In this document: positions 37,582 to 48,229 of the stretch, one piece after another
Position numbering within the stretch: position 1 is the stretch's first letter
Layout: each line of letters starts with the position of its first letter
Assembly (NCBI GenBank): GCA_016721315.1
Contig: JADKIL010000001.1
Coordinates: 434,001 to 498,000 of the forward strand
DNA length: 64,000 nucleotides
Direction of reading: 5' to 3'
Source: Candidatus Villigracilis vicinus
GTDB taxonomy: Bacteria; Chloroflexota; Anaerolineae; Anaerolineales; Villigracilaceae
Notes under the pieces: generated by a model
Database searches by the model: none
Seen by the model: the letters and a program-made list of their open reading frames with translations, nothing else
Told to the model about the DNA's origin: nothing
Translations under genes and position numbers: made by a program

Positions 37582-38679
37582 ATGGGAATCAACAAAAGAT
37601 TTGCAGAAGCAAGGGCAAAGCTTTCACAGGAGTCTGGGGCAAAGCCAGGAGTGTTGGATGATATTCTGCCGCGCATTAATCAAGGCATTGTGATCCCGAT
37701 CGTCAGTAATTCATTTCGGGTCGAGCAGATCTTCCGCGAAGGCGGTGAAACCCTCGAAGAAGGGCTGCCTTCCATTAATGAACAGTTGACAGCAGAATGG
37801 GCCAATTTCATTGAATATCCCATGCAGGATAAAGAAAACCTGGCGCGGGTGGCGCAGTATTTTTTGGTGGAACAAAAAGACGACCCGCATGCCCGTACTA
37901 AATACATTGAATTCCTGAAGACCGTTCTACTCACCCTTGCCAAAGACGACCCCAACTATGCCGACATTGCCGAACGGCTGATGCCGCGTATTCATGAAAT
38001 GCGATTTTCCGAGATCGCCAATCAGCTGGATTATCCGCGCTTTGCGGATGGGGGAGAAGACCCGCTGCGTTTGCTGGCACGCCTGCCGCTGCCGATCTAC
38101 GTTACCACCAGTCAAAGTGACTTTTTAGAGCGGGCGCTCGAGGCGGAAGGGAAAAAGCCGCGGACGCAGATCTGTTTCTGGTCTGGGGAGATCTCAAGCG
38201 CTTCACCCGAACATCGCACCGACCTGGACTATCTGCCGACCGTCACCAATCCGCTGGTCTATCATCTCTATGGTTTGGAAGATTACCCGCAAACGATGGT
38301 AATGAGCGAAGACGATTATCTTAATTTCCTGATCGCCATGGTCGAAGATACCAATACCCTGAACCCGGTGGTGCCGCTCAGCTTGCGGCGGGCGTTGGGC
38401 GAATCGCACCTGCTGCTGCTTGGCTATCACCTGCGCGATTGGGATTTCCGGGTGATGTTCCGCTTCCTCTTGAAATTCCGGCGCGACGAATTCTCTCCAC
38501 GCGGCATGGTCATTCAATTAAAGAAAGATGACCGGCGTATCGAGAACGAAGAGCGCTCTCTCGATTATCTGGGGCGCTACTTCGACCGCCGAAAATTTGA
38601 TGTGGAATGGAATGATTCGGAAGCGTTCATTCAAAAGCTTTGGAATGATTGGAATACATACAGGCAGGGACAGGCATGA
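37582..38679 (+). CDS. SIR2-like domain protein
   Basis: The 365-residue protein has the C-terminal SIR2_2-type signature: VYHLYGLEDYPQTMVMSEDDYLNFLIAM and HLLLLGYHLRDWDFRVMFRFLLKF, with LPIYVTTSQSDFLERAL before it. The start of the fold (INQGIVIPIVSNSFRVEQIF) lacks the usual GAGxS NAD-binding loop. SIR2-like proteins in bacterial defence degrade or bind NAD. It sits 37 bp after the TIR-FGE gene and overlaps the STAND gene by ATGA, so the three are one transcript. Confidence 0.82.
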   Translation: MGINKRFAEARAKLSQESGAKPGVLDDILPRINQGIVIPIVSNSFRVEQIFREGGETLEEGLPSINEQLTAEWANFIEYPMQDKENLARVAQYFLVEQKDDPHARTKYIEFLKTVLLTLAKDDPNYADIAERLMPRIHEMRFSEIANQLDYPRFADGGEDPLRLLARLPLPIYVTTSQSDFLERALEAEGKKPRTQICFWSGEISSASPEHRTDLDYLPTVTNPLVYHLYGLEDYPQTMVMSEDDYLNFLIAMVEDTNTLNPVVPLSLRRALGESHLLLLGYHLRDWDFRVMFRFLLKFRRDEFSPRGMVIQLKKDDRRIENEERSLDYLGRYFDRRKFDVEWNDSEAFIQKLWNDWNTYRQGQA

Positions 38680-41600
38680 ATACAATCGTGAAAAATCCCT
38701 ATGTGGGTCCGCGCACATTTCAAAAAGAAGATGGCGCATTCTTTTACGGCAGAGAGCGCGAAGCCCGCGATCTGCTGGCATTGATCTCCTCTGAAAAACT
38801 GATCCTGTTCTATGCCCAATCGGGTGCAGGCAAAAGTTCCCTGCTTAATACCCGCGTGATCCCGGAGCTGGAGCAGGGTGATTTTGAAGTGTTGCCCGTG
38901 GGACGTGTGCTTGGCGATCTCCCCGAAGGCGTACAGATCGAAAATGTATATGCCTTCAATTTAATGAACAGCATTTTGCAGCAAAAGACCGAGCCCGCTG
39001 TGCTGGCACACAAGACCATCCCTGAATTTCTTGCCGGGTTGGATATTAATGACAATGGCTATTACTTTGATGCAACCCGCACATCTGGTGTGAATCAGGA
39101 ATTGCACTGGCGGCGTGTGCTTATCATTGACCAGTTCGAAGAGATATTCACCACCCAATTGGATGCCTGGCTCAAGCATGGTGACTTCTTCCGGCAGGTG
39201 GCGCAAGCCTTGCAAGATGACCCGTACCTGACCGTGATCCTGATCATGCGTGATGACTACATCGCTTCACTGGATCTGTACGCGCATTTGCTGCCTGGCG
39301 GGTTGCGTACCCGTTATTACATGCAGCGCCTGACCCGCGAAGCCGCATTGAAAGCGGTGAAGAATCCGGTGGAGAATATCCGCCCGTTTGCTGAAGGCAT
39401 CGCTGAAAAATTGGTGGAAGACCTTTCGGGTATTTTGGTGCATAAAGCGGGTGGTATTCCGGAAGTGCAATCGGGGCAGTATGTAGAGCCGGTGCAATTG
39501 CAGGTGGTCTGTTTTTCGCTCTGGCAGAATCTACCGCCCAACGGCACCCAGATCACCGGCAACGACCTGCTTGAAGTGGGTGATGTTAATCAATCACTTG
39601 AAGTTTTCTACAACGGACGCGTGGCTGCGGTTGCCAAAGAGAAGAACTTCCTGAACGCCTCATCCGTGAGTGGTTCGATAATGAATTGATCACCGCCAAC
39701 AAGACCCGCAACATGATCTTGCAAGAGACGGGCAGCAGCGCCGGGTTGAACAATGAGGTGATCCGCGCTTTGCAAGGTGATCTGGTTCGTGGAGAGTTGC
39801 GTGCCGGGCAGATCTGGTACGAACTTTCTCATGACCGTTTGATCGAGCCGGTGAAGACCAGTAACCGCAAATGGTTTGAGCAGAATCTGAGTGTATTTCA
39901 ACAGCGTGTGTTGTTGTGGGGGCAGCAAGGTCGCAGTGAAGGCGTGCTGCTCAATGAGCAGGAACTGGCTCAGGCGGAGAAGGAAGCGGCTGCTCTTAAT
40001 CTCACCACAGAAGAACAGGAATTCCTTGAACAATCCAGCAAGCAGGTGCGTCGCCGCAAACGTGACCAAATGCAGCGCCGCATGATCTTTGTTGGGTTTG
40101 TGGCTGCCATCATTGCGTTGGTGGTTGCGATCGGGTTTGGGGTGCAAGCCAATGGTGAAAAGACCAAGGCAGAAAGAGCCGAGCAGGAACAGGCAAAGTC
40201 GGCGCAGGAAGCCAATGAGGCGAAAGTTAAAGCGGAGGAACAGGCAGAGCTCGCTCTGGCTGGCAGCCTTGCTGCGCAGGCAGATTCGGTCAAGAACAGT
40301 GACCATGCGCAGGCTTTGCTGTTGAGCATGGAAGCTTTCAAGCGTGATGAGTCCAGCCTGCTAACACGTTCAACTTTGTTCAACCTGCTTGAATTCGTGC
40401 CTTACACCCGTCTGTTCGGTTATCAAGGACCTGTCGGCAGTGTGGCGGTCAGCCCGGATGGCACTGTCTTCGCTGCTTCGAGCTGCCGCGAGTACGACAA
40501 CAATCAATGTAAATACGGCGAGATCATCCTCGCCGACTCAAATGGTCAGCCGTTGGGGAAAGTGCTTGGCGATTACGGCATTGCCAATTCGTTGGTGTTC
40601 CATCAATACGACGGAACGCTTTTGTTGGCTGCTGGCGGATGTGTGCCGGTGGATGACCAATACCAGGGCTGCACCGATAACAAGGGGCAGATCACTCTTT
40701 GGGATGTGACAAATGCGGCAGAGCCGAGCCTGCTTGCCGATGTGCGCCAAAATCATAACAACCAGATCAAGACCCTTGCCATCAGTCCCGATGGCATGTT
40801 GCTGGCATCAGGCGCATTTGATACGCATATCATCATTTGGAATATTACAGACCCGAAGAAGCCCACAATGAAAGGTGCGCCGCTCACCGGACATTCCAGC
40901 TTTGTGAACAGCCTGGCATTCAGCCCCGATGGGGCAGTCCTTGTTTCGGCAGGCGATGACCAACAGATCATTTTATGGGATGTATCGCAGTCATCTTATG
41001 CGCAGATGATCGGAGAGCCGATCGTTCAGCATACATCTGCGGTCAACTTTATTGCTTTCGACCCTCAGGGTGTTAAGTTTGCCTCGGTCAGTGATGACCG
41101 CACGGTTGTGCTATGGGATTGGAATGCAGCAGCACAGCAATTGCAGGATCCGAACATCCTTGGCGAACATGGCGGCTATGTGCGCAGCGTGGCATTCAGC
41201 GCCGACGGTACTTTGCTTGCCTCGGTCGGTTTCGATAACAAGATCATGCTCTGGCAGGCAGATACTGGCGATCAGGTGGGGCTGCCGCTGGTGGCGCATA
41301 CCAAGCCCGTCAATGCCGTGGCATTCGGCAAGTTGGCAGATGGGGAACCCTATCTCATTTCCGGCGGCGATGACCGTGTAGTTGTGCGTTGGGACCTCTC
41401 CACGTTTAGCCCGCTTAGCCAGCCGGTAACGAATGCCCCTGCTCCCAGCGATGTGGGCACAAGCGCCTCCAGTGGTGATATTCAAGCAGAAGTGGTGGAT
41501 GAACAGAAGATTCGTCTCAGTGACAACGATACCCTTTTGACGGAACACACCGGCTCCATCCACGACTTGAGCCTGGGCACTCTTTCAGGAAAAGTGTTGC

Positions 41601-41908
41601 TCGCCTCAGCCAGTGACGACCTGACCGTGATCGTGTGGGATGTGACCAACCCAGCCGCTGCCCTGCCGTTCTTAAAACTGGAAGGCTTCGAACGCCCGGT
41701 GATGGCTGCCTACTTTGACGGTTCTTACCTTGTAACCGTGGAGAAGGGGCAAAGCGAAGACTACGGACGTACCATCCGTTGGAACATTGATCCGCTCACG
41801 TGGGTGGGGCTGGGCTGTAACGCCGCTCATCGCAACCTGACCGAACTTGAAGTGGAACGCTTTATGCAGAGACAAGCCATTCTCAATTCTTGCCCGGTGA
41901 ATCCTTAA
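38676..41908 (+). CDS. nSTAND NTPase - transmembrane - WD40 protein, one frameshift
   Basis: Two frames (38676-39689 and 39686-41908) form one protein of about 1075 residues. The N-terminal nSTAND1 ATPase starts NPYVGPRTFQKEDGAFFYGRE, with Walker A YAQSGAGKSS (~47-56) and Walker B VLIIDQFEEIF (~150). The break near 39655 falls before ERLIREWFDNELITANKTRN; one extra C in CC would give KNFPERLIREWF. A membrane segment (MIFVGFVAAIIALVVAIGFGV) and coiled coil follow. At least seven WD40 repeats come next (LAISPDGMLLASGAFDTHIIIW and others). STAND ATPases act as signal-sensing switches. The ATG overlaps the SIR2-like stop codon. Confidence 0.85.
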
Positions 41909-41926
41909 AGGCGTTGGAGGAATACT

Positions 41927-44044
41927 ATGAAAACAAAACTATGGACGACCGTCTTTGTCGTTGGTCTGCTGATTCTATTGACCCACTTCGTATGGGTCAC
42001 TCCTGCGTTGGCAGATGATGTCACCCCGCCACCTGTTCCCACCGAAGAGGTGGTCGTAGAAACGCTGCCCCCAACCGAGGAACCTGTGGCGGAAGTATTG
42101 CCCATCGAAACTGTCGCTACAGAAGAACCTGTAGTTGTTGAGCCCGTAGCAACGGAGCCGCCTACAACAGAAGAACCCGTCCCCGTGGACTTGCTCCAAG
42201 ACCTGCCTGCGGATACCTCCCTTGTAGTGCTGGGCGAAAATGGGGAAGTCCTGCCGCTTGCCACCCAAGAAGCAGCGGAGGTGATGGCGGTTGCTGATCC
42301 CATGTGGTGCCCGGCAGGCGTGACCACAGTCACAGTAGACTGTGTGAATGATACAACGATTGGAACAATAGGTTCAGGAAATTTACTTGATAAGATTATT
42401 GCGAAAGTAACAACATTAGACCCAATACATGGGGTAAATGGGGTCATTTACTTTACACCAACGTACTCAGTAAACGATGTTTTATTTGATGGTTCTTTGC
42501 CAGCTATTAATTTTGAGGGAAATGCACTTACCTTACAAGGCGGCTGGGATGGGGACACCACTCAAGACAGCACAATTACTTTATCTGGCAGCTCCACGTT
42601 TTCAGTGCCAATATCAATCACCAAGTGGAGAAAACTAGTGATTTAATGTTTCCAATAGTAGGTTGTAGTTGGTGGAGATGCGATCTTAAACTAGTAACTA
42701 ATACTGTTGCTGGACTGGTGTTACGAATCCAGTATTGTATCCAACAACCATTGACTGGGTAAATCGGGAAACCGAGACAATAGGTGTATACGGATTACAA
42801 TTAACTCGTGTCAAAAAAACAAGCATTAATAAAAGTAATTTTAACAACAATACTAATGGCGTTGGATTATGGGGTGGGAAAATCCAATAGAACCAAGAAC
42901 TGAGCAAATGCCTTTATATATATCGAATAGTACTTTTAATAATAATTCTTACACTGGATTGTTTGGTGGGCATTTCGTCAGATAATGGTGGAAATGATAA
43001 GGTTTAATGGTACTCAAAAAGGCGCACATATACAGGACTTCGGGCAAATGGCGTTGTGGAAATTTCTAACTAGCCACTTCTAATAACTGGGTTGAAATGG
43101 GTTTTGCGCTCAAATGAGGTAGGGAGTCATACTACCCAAATGGGAAAAGTGACAGTAAAGGTACAAATATCATTCAACAATAATGTTGGTGGGCATGCAT
43201 GTCCAAACAGATTGGAATTTTACTACTGCGAATGGTGTTTCTGCTTCCGGTAATAATAAAGGTGGTAATGTCTCGAGTAATAGTAGCTTTGCTGCTTACG
43301 GTTATGGAGGTATTTTTGTAAATGGAGGAAATTATTCAAATAATTCCCAGCATTAAGGGGGGGGGTTTGTGAGGGCATGTGTTACTGGAACAGATAATTT
43401 GAAACAATTGGTTATGCAACTGACGAAATCAATATGTGGCTCAGCTAGAGTTTGACACAGGAGGCTAATTTGCATTGGGACCGTCTCACTCAATTGTGGA
43501 GGCAGAAGTACAATCTTCGCCTGTTGGAATTTTAGAATTCCTAGGTACTTCCACCGGCTCACAGATCGAATTCGAACTTTCCTGTGCAGACCGCAGTAAC
43601 TACTATGCTACCCTGCCTAATGAAGACAAGATCCAGATCGTTTGCCCAGTAACTGGCAAAGCGATCATCAAGCGTTTGAACAACACAGCCATTCCCGGGG
43701 AGTTGCCAGCGGGCTACACCTATGCTTCAGCATTCTCGCTGGATATTCTGCAAAGCGGCAAGTCAATCTCCTACATCAGCGAGGGTGGGCGGGTGAATGT
43801 TTCCTTTGATGTGCCGAACCTGGAAGAAGGCACTGCCTACACCCTGCTGTATTGGGACAATGGCAGCTGGCTCCCGCTCAAAGATTTCATGCTGGATGAG
43901 AACGGCAATCCGCGTGAATTCAACCTGCATCCGAATGATCCGCGCATGATTCTGAGCGGATTGAAACTCGTCTTCGAAGACGGCACACCCCGCCTGGAAC
44001 TCTCCACCAATTTCCCCGGCATCTTCGTATTGGTGCAACGCTAA
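41927..44044 (+). pseudogene. Secreted Asn/Gly-rich repeat (beta-helix-like) protein, disrupted by many frameshifts
   Basis: The intact front (41927-42646) has a signal peptide (WTTVFVVGLLILLTHFVWVTPALA), a long Pro/Glu/Thr/Val linker and the start of a beta-helix (GNALTLQGGWDGDTTQDSTITLSG). The intact back (43475-44044) has a globular end domain (EFELSCADRSNYYATLPNED, AFSLDILQSGK, EEGTAYTLLYWDNGSWLPL). Between 42640 and 43470 pieces such as NNTNGVGLWGGK and GVSASGNNKGGNVSSN occur in all three frames with many stops. This is either a decayed gene or a badly resolved repeat region. It follows the STAND gene by 18 bp. Confidence 0.7.
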
Positions 44045-44073
44045 AAGGCGAAACTTTCACACAGAAAGACGGT

Positions 44074-44120
44074 AGAGCAAGGCAGTCCAAAACTTAGGGC
44101 TGCCTTGCTCTTATTTTTTT
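44074..44120. terminator. Bidirectional terminator
   Basis: AGAGCAAGGCAG pairs with CTGCCTTGCTCT across a 14-base loop, followed by TATTTTTTT. It is shared by the disrupted secreted gene and the convergent decarboxylase. Confidence 0.85.
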
Positions 44121-45508
44121 ACACAATCCAACATCGCCTGCCAGGCGATCTCCACATCTATTTCTTGGGTGCGCCAATTGCTGAATGCAGCCCGAATGCC
44201 GGGAGTGCCGAGGTAGGTGGTCGGTGTCATGAACACCCGCCCGTCATCGCGGAGGTCTGCCAGAAATGTTTTCACTTTTTCTGCAGTGACCTCTCCGCTC
44301 AAGGTAAAGCAGACCACGTTCATGCGTACTGGGGCGAGCAGGCGGAACTCCTTGCTGGCTTCGATCCTGTCGCCCAGCAGCTTCGCCGTTTCACAATTTC
44401 GCTCAACGATATCCTGATAGCCTTCCTTCCCATACGCCATCAAGCTGAACCAGGCAGGTAGGGCACGCAGGCGGCGAGAATTCTCAGGTGTAAGGTGAAT
44501 GAAATCCACTGGTTCTGAGATCGGACCCAGGTAGGCAGCACTGTTTTGGAAGACCGAAATTTGCAGGTCACGGTGCCGGGTAAAGACCATCGCCGAATCA
44601 TAGGGCACGTTCAACCATTTATGTGCATCGATGGTGATGCTGTCCGCATGTTCAATGCCGTTGAGCAAATGCTTGAACTTTGGTGAGCAAGCCGCAAACC
44701 CGCCGAACGCCGCATCCACATGCAGCCAGAAATTAAATTCAGACTTCAGCGCCGCGATGGCTTGAACATCATCAAAGTCCACTGTGTTGACCGTGCCCGC
44801 ATTGGCGATGACAATGCACGGCTCGCCGTTCAACGTTTCCAAAGCTTTTCGCAATTCGACGACGTTCATCGCCTCTCGATTTTCGGGCAGTCTGGCGATC
44901 ACTTTCAGGGAGTTTCGTCCCAGCCCAAGCATTGCCATGGCTTTGAACGAGCTGCTATGCGCTTCACAACTCAAGACCTTTACGGGCGGAATTGCCTGCA
45001 GCCCTTCCTGCGCTACGGACTTGCCCGACTGCTGACCGATCCATTCACGTGCAATGGCTAACGCTGAAAAGTTAGACATCGTCGCGCCCGAAACGAACGT
45101 CCCTGAGAAAGAAGCGGGCAGCCCAAACAATTCACCCAGCATATTCAGCGCTTCCATTTCAATATCCGGTGCCACAGAATTAGCGGCATGGCTCAAATTC
45201 AGGTCATAAATGCTGGTCAGCCAATCTCCGATCACCGCCGCGGGAGTCGTGCCTCCGGTGACCAGCCCCCAGAAGCGCGGTCCATTACTGGCAGGCATGG
45301 CGTCACCGTAGCGTTTGAGAAAGAGTTCCAGCGTTTTTTCTGCACCGATCCCGGGCAGGGGAATGCCAGGGTTTTCCTTTTTCAAATACCCGGTTGCGGG
45401 TGGGCGTTGTTCGATGGAATCAAGGTACTGCTTGGAAGATTCTTTGGTCTTTTCAAGCAGGTGGTTGAAATTTGCAAGGTCGTTTTTAAGAAGTTGATGC
45501 ATGGTCAC
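44111..45508 (-). CDS. PLP-dependent group II amino acid decarboxylase
   Basis: The 465-residue protein has the PLP Lys in ITIDAHKWLNVPYDSAM (about residue 300) and the upstream Asp-containing LHVDAAFGGFAACS, with TVNTVDFDDVQAIAAL. It belongs to the glutamate/aromatic-amino-acid/tyrosine decarboxylase fold. The substrate cannot be fixed by eye. Its promoter region carries a perfect 20-bp palindrome. Confidence 0.88.
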   Translation of the reverse strand: MTMHQLLKNDLANFNHLLEKTKESSKQYLDSIEQRPPATGYLKKENPGIPLPGIGAEKTLELFLKRYGDAMPASNGPRFWGLVTGGTTPAAVIGDWLTSIYDLNLSHAANSVAPDIEMEALNMLGELFGLPASFSGTFVSGATMSNFSALAIAREWIGQQSGKSVAQEGLQAIPPVKVLSCEAHSSSFKAMAMLGLGRNSLKVIARLPENREAMNVVELRKALETLNGEPCIVIANAGTVNTVDFDDVQAIAALKSEFNFWLHVDAAFGGFAACSPKFKHLLNGIEHADSITIDAHKWLNVPYDSAMVFTRHRDLQISVFQNSAAYLGPISEPVDFIHLTPENSRRLRALPAWFSLMAYGKEGYQDIVERNCETAKLLGDRIEASKEFRLLAPVRMNVVCFTLSGEVTAEKVKTFLADLRDDGRVFMTPTTYLGTPGIRAAFSNWRTQEIDVEIAWQAMLDCVKK

Positions 45509-45522
45509 CTCAAAAGATTTTA

Positions 45523-45542
45523 GTCACATGAATTCATGTGAC
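45523..45542. promoter_or_regulatory. Perfect 20-bp palindrome upstream of the decarboxylase
   Basis: GTCACATGAATTCATGTGAC is exactly self-complementary and is flanked by two CAAAAGATT copies. Its place 15 bases before the decarboxylase start suggests an operator. Confidence 0.55.
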
Positions 45543-45577
45543 CAAAAGATTCTACACTACCGCTTATTGAATAGATC

Positions 45578-46738
45578 CTATCCGAGCACCTGATCCAACC
45601 CGCGGCGCGGACTGGGAGACGCGGCGGTTGTGGGGTGGCCCATGCGGAAAGGCATGATGCCTGTCCAATTTTTATCGCCGATCAGTTCTGCAATTGCATT
45701 TCCAAATTCAGGTTCAATGCCAAGTTGCGATTCGCGATCGGCGCGTTCGGTCATTTGGTTGAGGGGCTGCATGGCAAGACCTTGTGTGGCTGCCCACAAG
45801 TGAATGCGCTGCCAGACCTGCCCGCATTGCAGACGTTGGGTATTGTCCTTGCCGTTGTTCACCGCCAGAATGCCAAACGCCCCGGCAGATGGAATGTAAA
45901 TATCGCGCACGTTTTTGACAAAAGATTGATCGTTCGATGAACGCGACATATCGGGTAAAAACTTTGCCGCGCCCAAAATGAAAGGCGGGATACCTTGCGC
46001 GTCTAGGGTGATGCCATCGGCGTTTTCCTGCAATTCATCCCAATCCTGCCGCCACCATTTGTGACTGTCCATGCTTTGCTGCTCGTCAGCCACAAGTGCC
46101 TCAGCGGCGGCAATGGCGACTTCACCAAATCTTTTATGGGATGAAGAACCACGCATCCAAATTAAGCGGACAGTTGATTCTGTGACCAGTGCATTGATTC
46201 CGCTGAAGGTGGATTCGTCCACGCTGCGGGTTGTATCGTATGCGGCGCGATTGGTGTGGCGCTGGGGAATCGCTTCGAACAGCGGGGAAGTGGCAGGCGC
46301 TGATTCAGTCAGGGAAATGCTTGCGGCGTGCAACTCAGTTGTCGGGTCGGGCAAGAGGCGGATGTCTGCTTTGAATCCTTCGGCTTCGGCGGCGAGTCGC
46401 ATGTTTTCGAGCGCACAGCCGAGTCCGATGTACATCTCGCGGCGGAAGGGATCGATCACGCCGATCTGCCGTTCGGGTGCGGCGAACAGGTCGATCATTG
46501 ATTCGGAAATGCGGAAGATCCACGGCTGCGAGTTGTGCGGGTTGGATGCGAGGATGCCAGCCGCAACGATCCGTTCGAGCGGATTTGTCGCGTCGCGCCA
46601 GTTTATCCACGCTTCGTAGGCAACACCCTGACCCGCACTAAACATACCCTGATCTGTGGCGCGGAATATACTTCCACCGACCGCGGCAATGAGTGTTACG
46701 CCGCCAAGTTTAAGAATGTCACGTCTTGTTAATTTCAT
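45578..46738 (-). CDS. Acg-like nitroreductase-fold protein with a twin-arginine signal
   Basis: The 386-residue protein starts KLTRRDILKLGGVTLIAAVGGSIF, a twin-arginine (Tat) signal. The body resembles the Acg/nitroreductase family: SNPHNSQPWIFRISESMIDLFA, then EAIPQRHTNRAAYDTT, and WQRIHLWAATQGLAMQPLNQM near the C-terminus. These are FMN-fold redox proteins, some of which only store the cofactor. It is the last gene of the TetR-controlled operon, 1 bp after the DUF4260 gene. Confidence 0.75.
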   Translation of the reverse strand: MKLTRRDILKLGGVTLIAAVGGSIFRATDQGMFSAGQGVAYEAWINWRDATNPLERIVAAGILASNPHNSQPWIFRISESMIDLFAAPERQIGVIDPFRREMYIGLGCALENMRLAAEAEGFKADIRLLPDPTTELHAASISLTESAPATSPLFEAIPQRHTNRAAYDTTRSVDESTFSGINALVTESTVRLIWMRGSSSHKRFGEVAIAAAEALVADEQQSMDSHKWWRQDWDELQENADGITLDAQGIPPFILGAAKFLPDMSRSSNDQSFVKNVRDIYIPSAGAFGILAVNNGKDNTQRLQCGQVWQRIHLWAATQGLAMQPLNQMTERADRESQLGIEPEFGNAIAELIGDKNWTGIMPFRMGHPTTAASPSPRRGLDQVLG

Positions 46739-46739
46739 C

Positions 46740-47090
46740 TTATTTCCCTATCACCCCCAAATGAGTATGTTGAAATGCGTCGGGGTACTTTAGCCCATAA
46801 CCAAGGATGCGATCCATGCTGGAGTGCCCGAAGAGCATAATGCCTGTAAGCTGCAAAGGGGTGTTGGCAAGGGCAATGCCGAGCACATAGAGGCTGATTC
46901 CCACGGCTTTGTGATGAACGCTGTTATACGTCCACGCGCCGACTTTTGGATTTACCAGGTAGCCCACCATGCTGAGGTCGGGCACGAACAAAAGGACGGG
47001 ATACCACCACCAGGCAATGTGTAAAGTTGAGAACAGGAAAATACTAAATGCGAACATGGACAGTTCTTCGAGCTTAAGGATATTTTTCAC
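46740..47090 (-). CDS. DUF4260 family membrane protein
   Basis: I choose the GTG start at 47090, which overlaps the upstream stop (GTGA), over the longer frame. The 116 residues have three or four hydrophobic segments, with VPDLSMVGYLVNPKVGAWTYNSVHHKAVG and LFGHSSMDRILGYGLKYPDAFQHTHLG, the DUF4260 signature. The function is unknown; it often sits beside redox or regulator genes. Confidence 0.8.
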   Translation of the reverse strand: MKNILKLEELSMFAFSIFLFSTLHIAWWWYPVLLFVPDLSMVGYLVNPKVGAWTYNSVHHKAVGISLYVLGIALANTPLQLTGIMLFGHSSMDRILGYGLKYPDAFQHTHLGVIGK

Positions 47091-48229
47091 GCTTCCACTC
47101 CCATGACCTTGGATAATTGCGCGGTCATCATATTGTTTGAAAATGTATTTACTGCAAAATTGCGCATGGCGCATGCCAACGGATTTTCCATTTGTGCTAC
47201 ACGTCCGATCTGCCAGGATTGATTTGTGATGAAGGCTGTGCGCGGTTTGCGGCGGGTCTCGTATTCTTGAAAGGCGATTTCAATGGCGGCGTTTTTCACC
47301 AAACATTGCCCCAGCACATCAGCAGACTCGATCGCCATACACGCACCTTGCCCCATGTTGGGAGTGGTGGCATGTGCCGCGTCGCCGAGCAAGGTAATGC
47401 GCCCCGAACTCCATTGTTTCATGGGTGCGAAATCTGAAATATCGTTATGCAAGATCGCTTCGGCGGGAGTGGCTTCGAGCAAGTGCTTTATCGGATGGTG
47501 CCAGCTGCCAAAAATCTTAAGCAGCATATTCTTGCGCTCATGGAGCGGATAGGTGACGCCTTGTTGTGCATTGGCAGTCGCGAACCAATAGATCCGTTCT
47601 GTGTCCATGCGAATGATCCCAAAGCGATATCCGCGCCCCCAGGACTCAGAAGTAATGCCAAGCGCGGCTTCGTCCTGACTGGTGACTGCTCCGCGCCAGG
47701 CTGTGTAACCAGAGTAGCGCAGGCTCACTTGCGGGAACAACTGTCGGCGGATGACTGAGCGGACGCCATCTGCGCCGATGAGAAAATCTGCGCGTGCTTC
47801 GCTTCCATCTTCGAAGCGAGCTGTTACACCATCCGGATCCTGATCCACGCTGATACATGGCGCTCCCAGCCGAACAGCCCCTTCGGGTAGGGCGCCCAAC
47901 AAAACCTTGTGCAGTGCGGCACGATGGATGGCAATGCCAGGTGCGCCAAATAGATCTTCATAGTTGCTCATGTCCGTTTCTGCAAGGACATCGCCTGTGT
48001 GGGTGCGGATCTGTGTGCGCATGATCTTCGAACCAGCGGCAATGGCTTGCTCTGCCAATCCCATACGTCTTAGCGAACGGACTGCATTTGCGGCGAGCAC
48101 CAGTCCTGCCCCCACATCGCCGAGCATTTCGGCTTTTTCAAAGACTGTTGTTTTGATCCCGTTATTTTGCAGGGCGATCGCAGTACACAGTCCGCCTACG
48201 CCTGCGCCAATGATGATGGCTGTTCTCAT
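47087..48229 (-). CDS. FAD-dependent monooxygenase
   Basis: The 380-residue protein has the Rossmann FAD motif IIGAGVGGLCTAIAL (5-19), the FAD/NAD motif FLIGADGVRSVIRR (~147-160) and RITLLGDAAHATTPNMGQGACMAIESA (~275-300). It belongs to the aromatic-ring hydroxylase family (salicylate or 6-hydroxynicotinate hydroxylase-like). The substrate is unknown. It overlaps the tetR stop upstream by four bases. Confidence 0.9.
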   Translation of the reverse strand: MRTAIIIGAGVGGLCTAIALQNNGIKTTVFEKAEMLGDVGAGLVLAANAVRSLRRMGLAEQAIAAGSKIMRTQIRTHTGDVLAETDMSNYEDLFGAPGIAIHRAALHKVLLGALPEGAVRLGAPCISVDQDPDGVTARFEDGSEARADFLIGADGVRSVIRRQLFPQVSLRYSGYTAWRGAVTSQDEAALGITSESWGRGYRFGIIRMDTERIYWFATANAQQGVTYPLHERKNMLLKIFGSWHHPIKHLLEATPAEAILHNDISDFAPMKQWSSGRITLLGDAAHATTPNMGQGACMAIESADVLGQCLVKNAAIEIAFQEYETRRKPRTAFITNQSWQIGRVAQMENPLACAMRNFAVNTFSNNMMTAQLSKVMGVEA

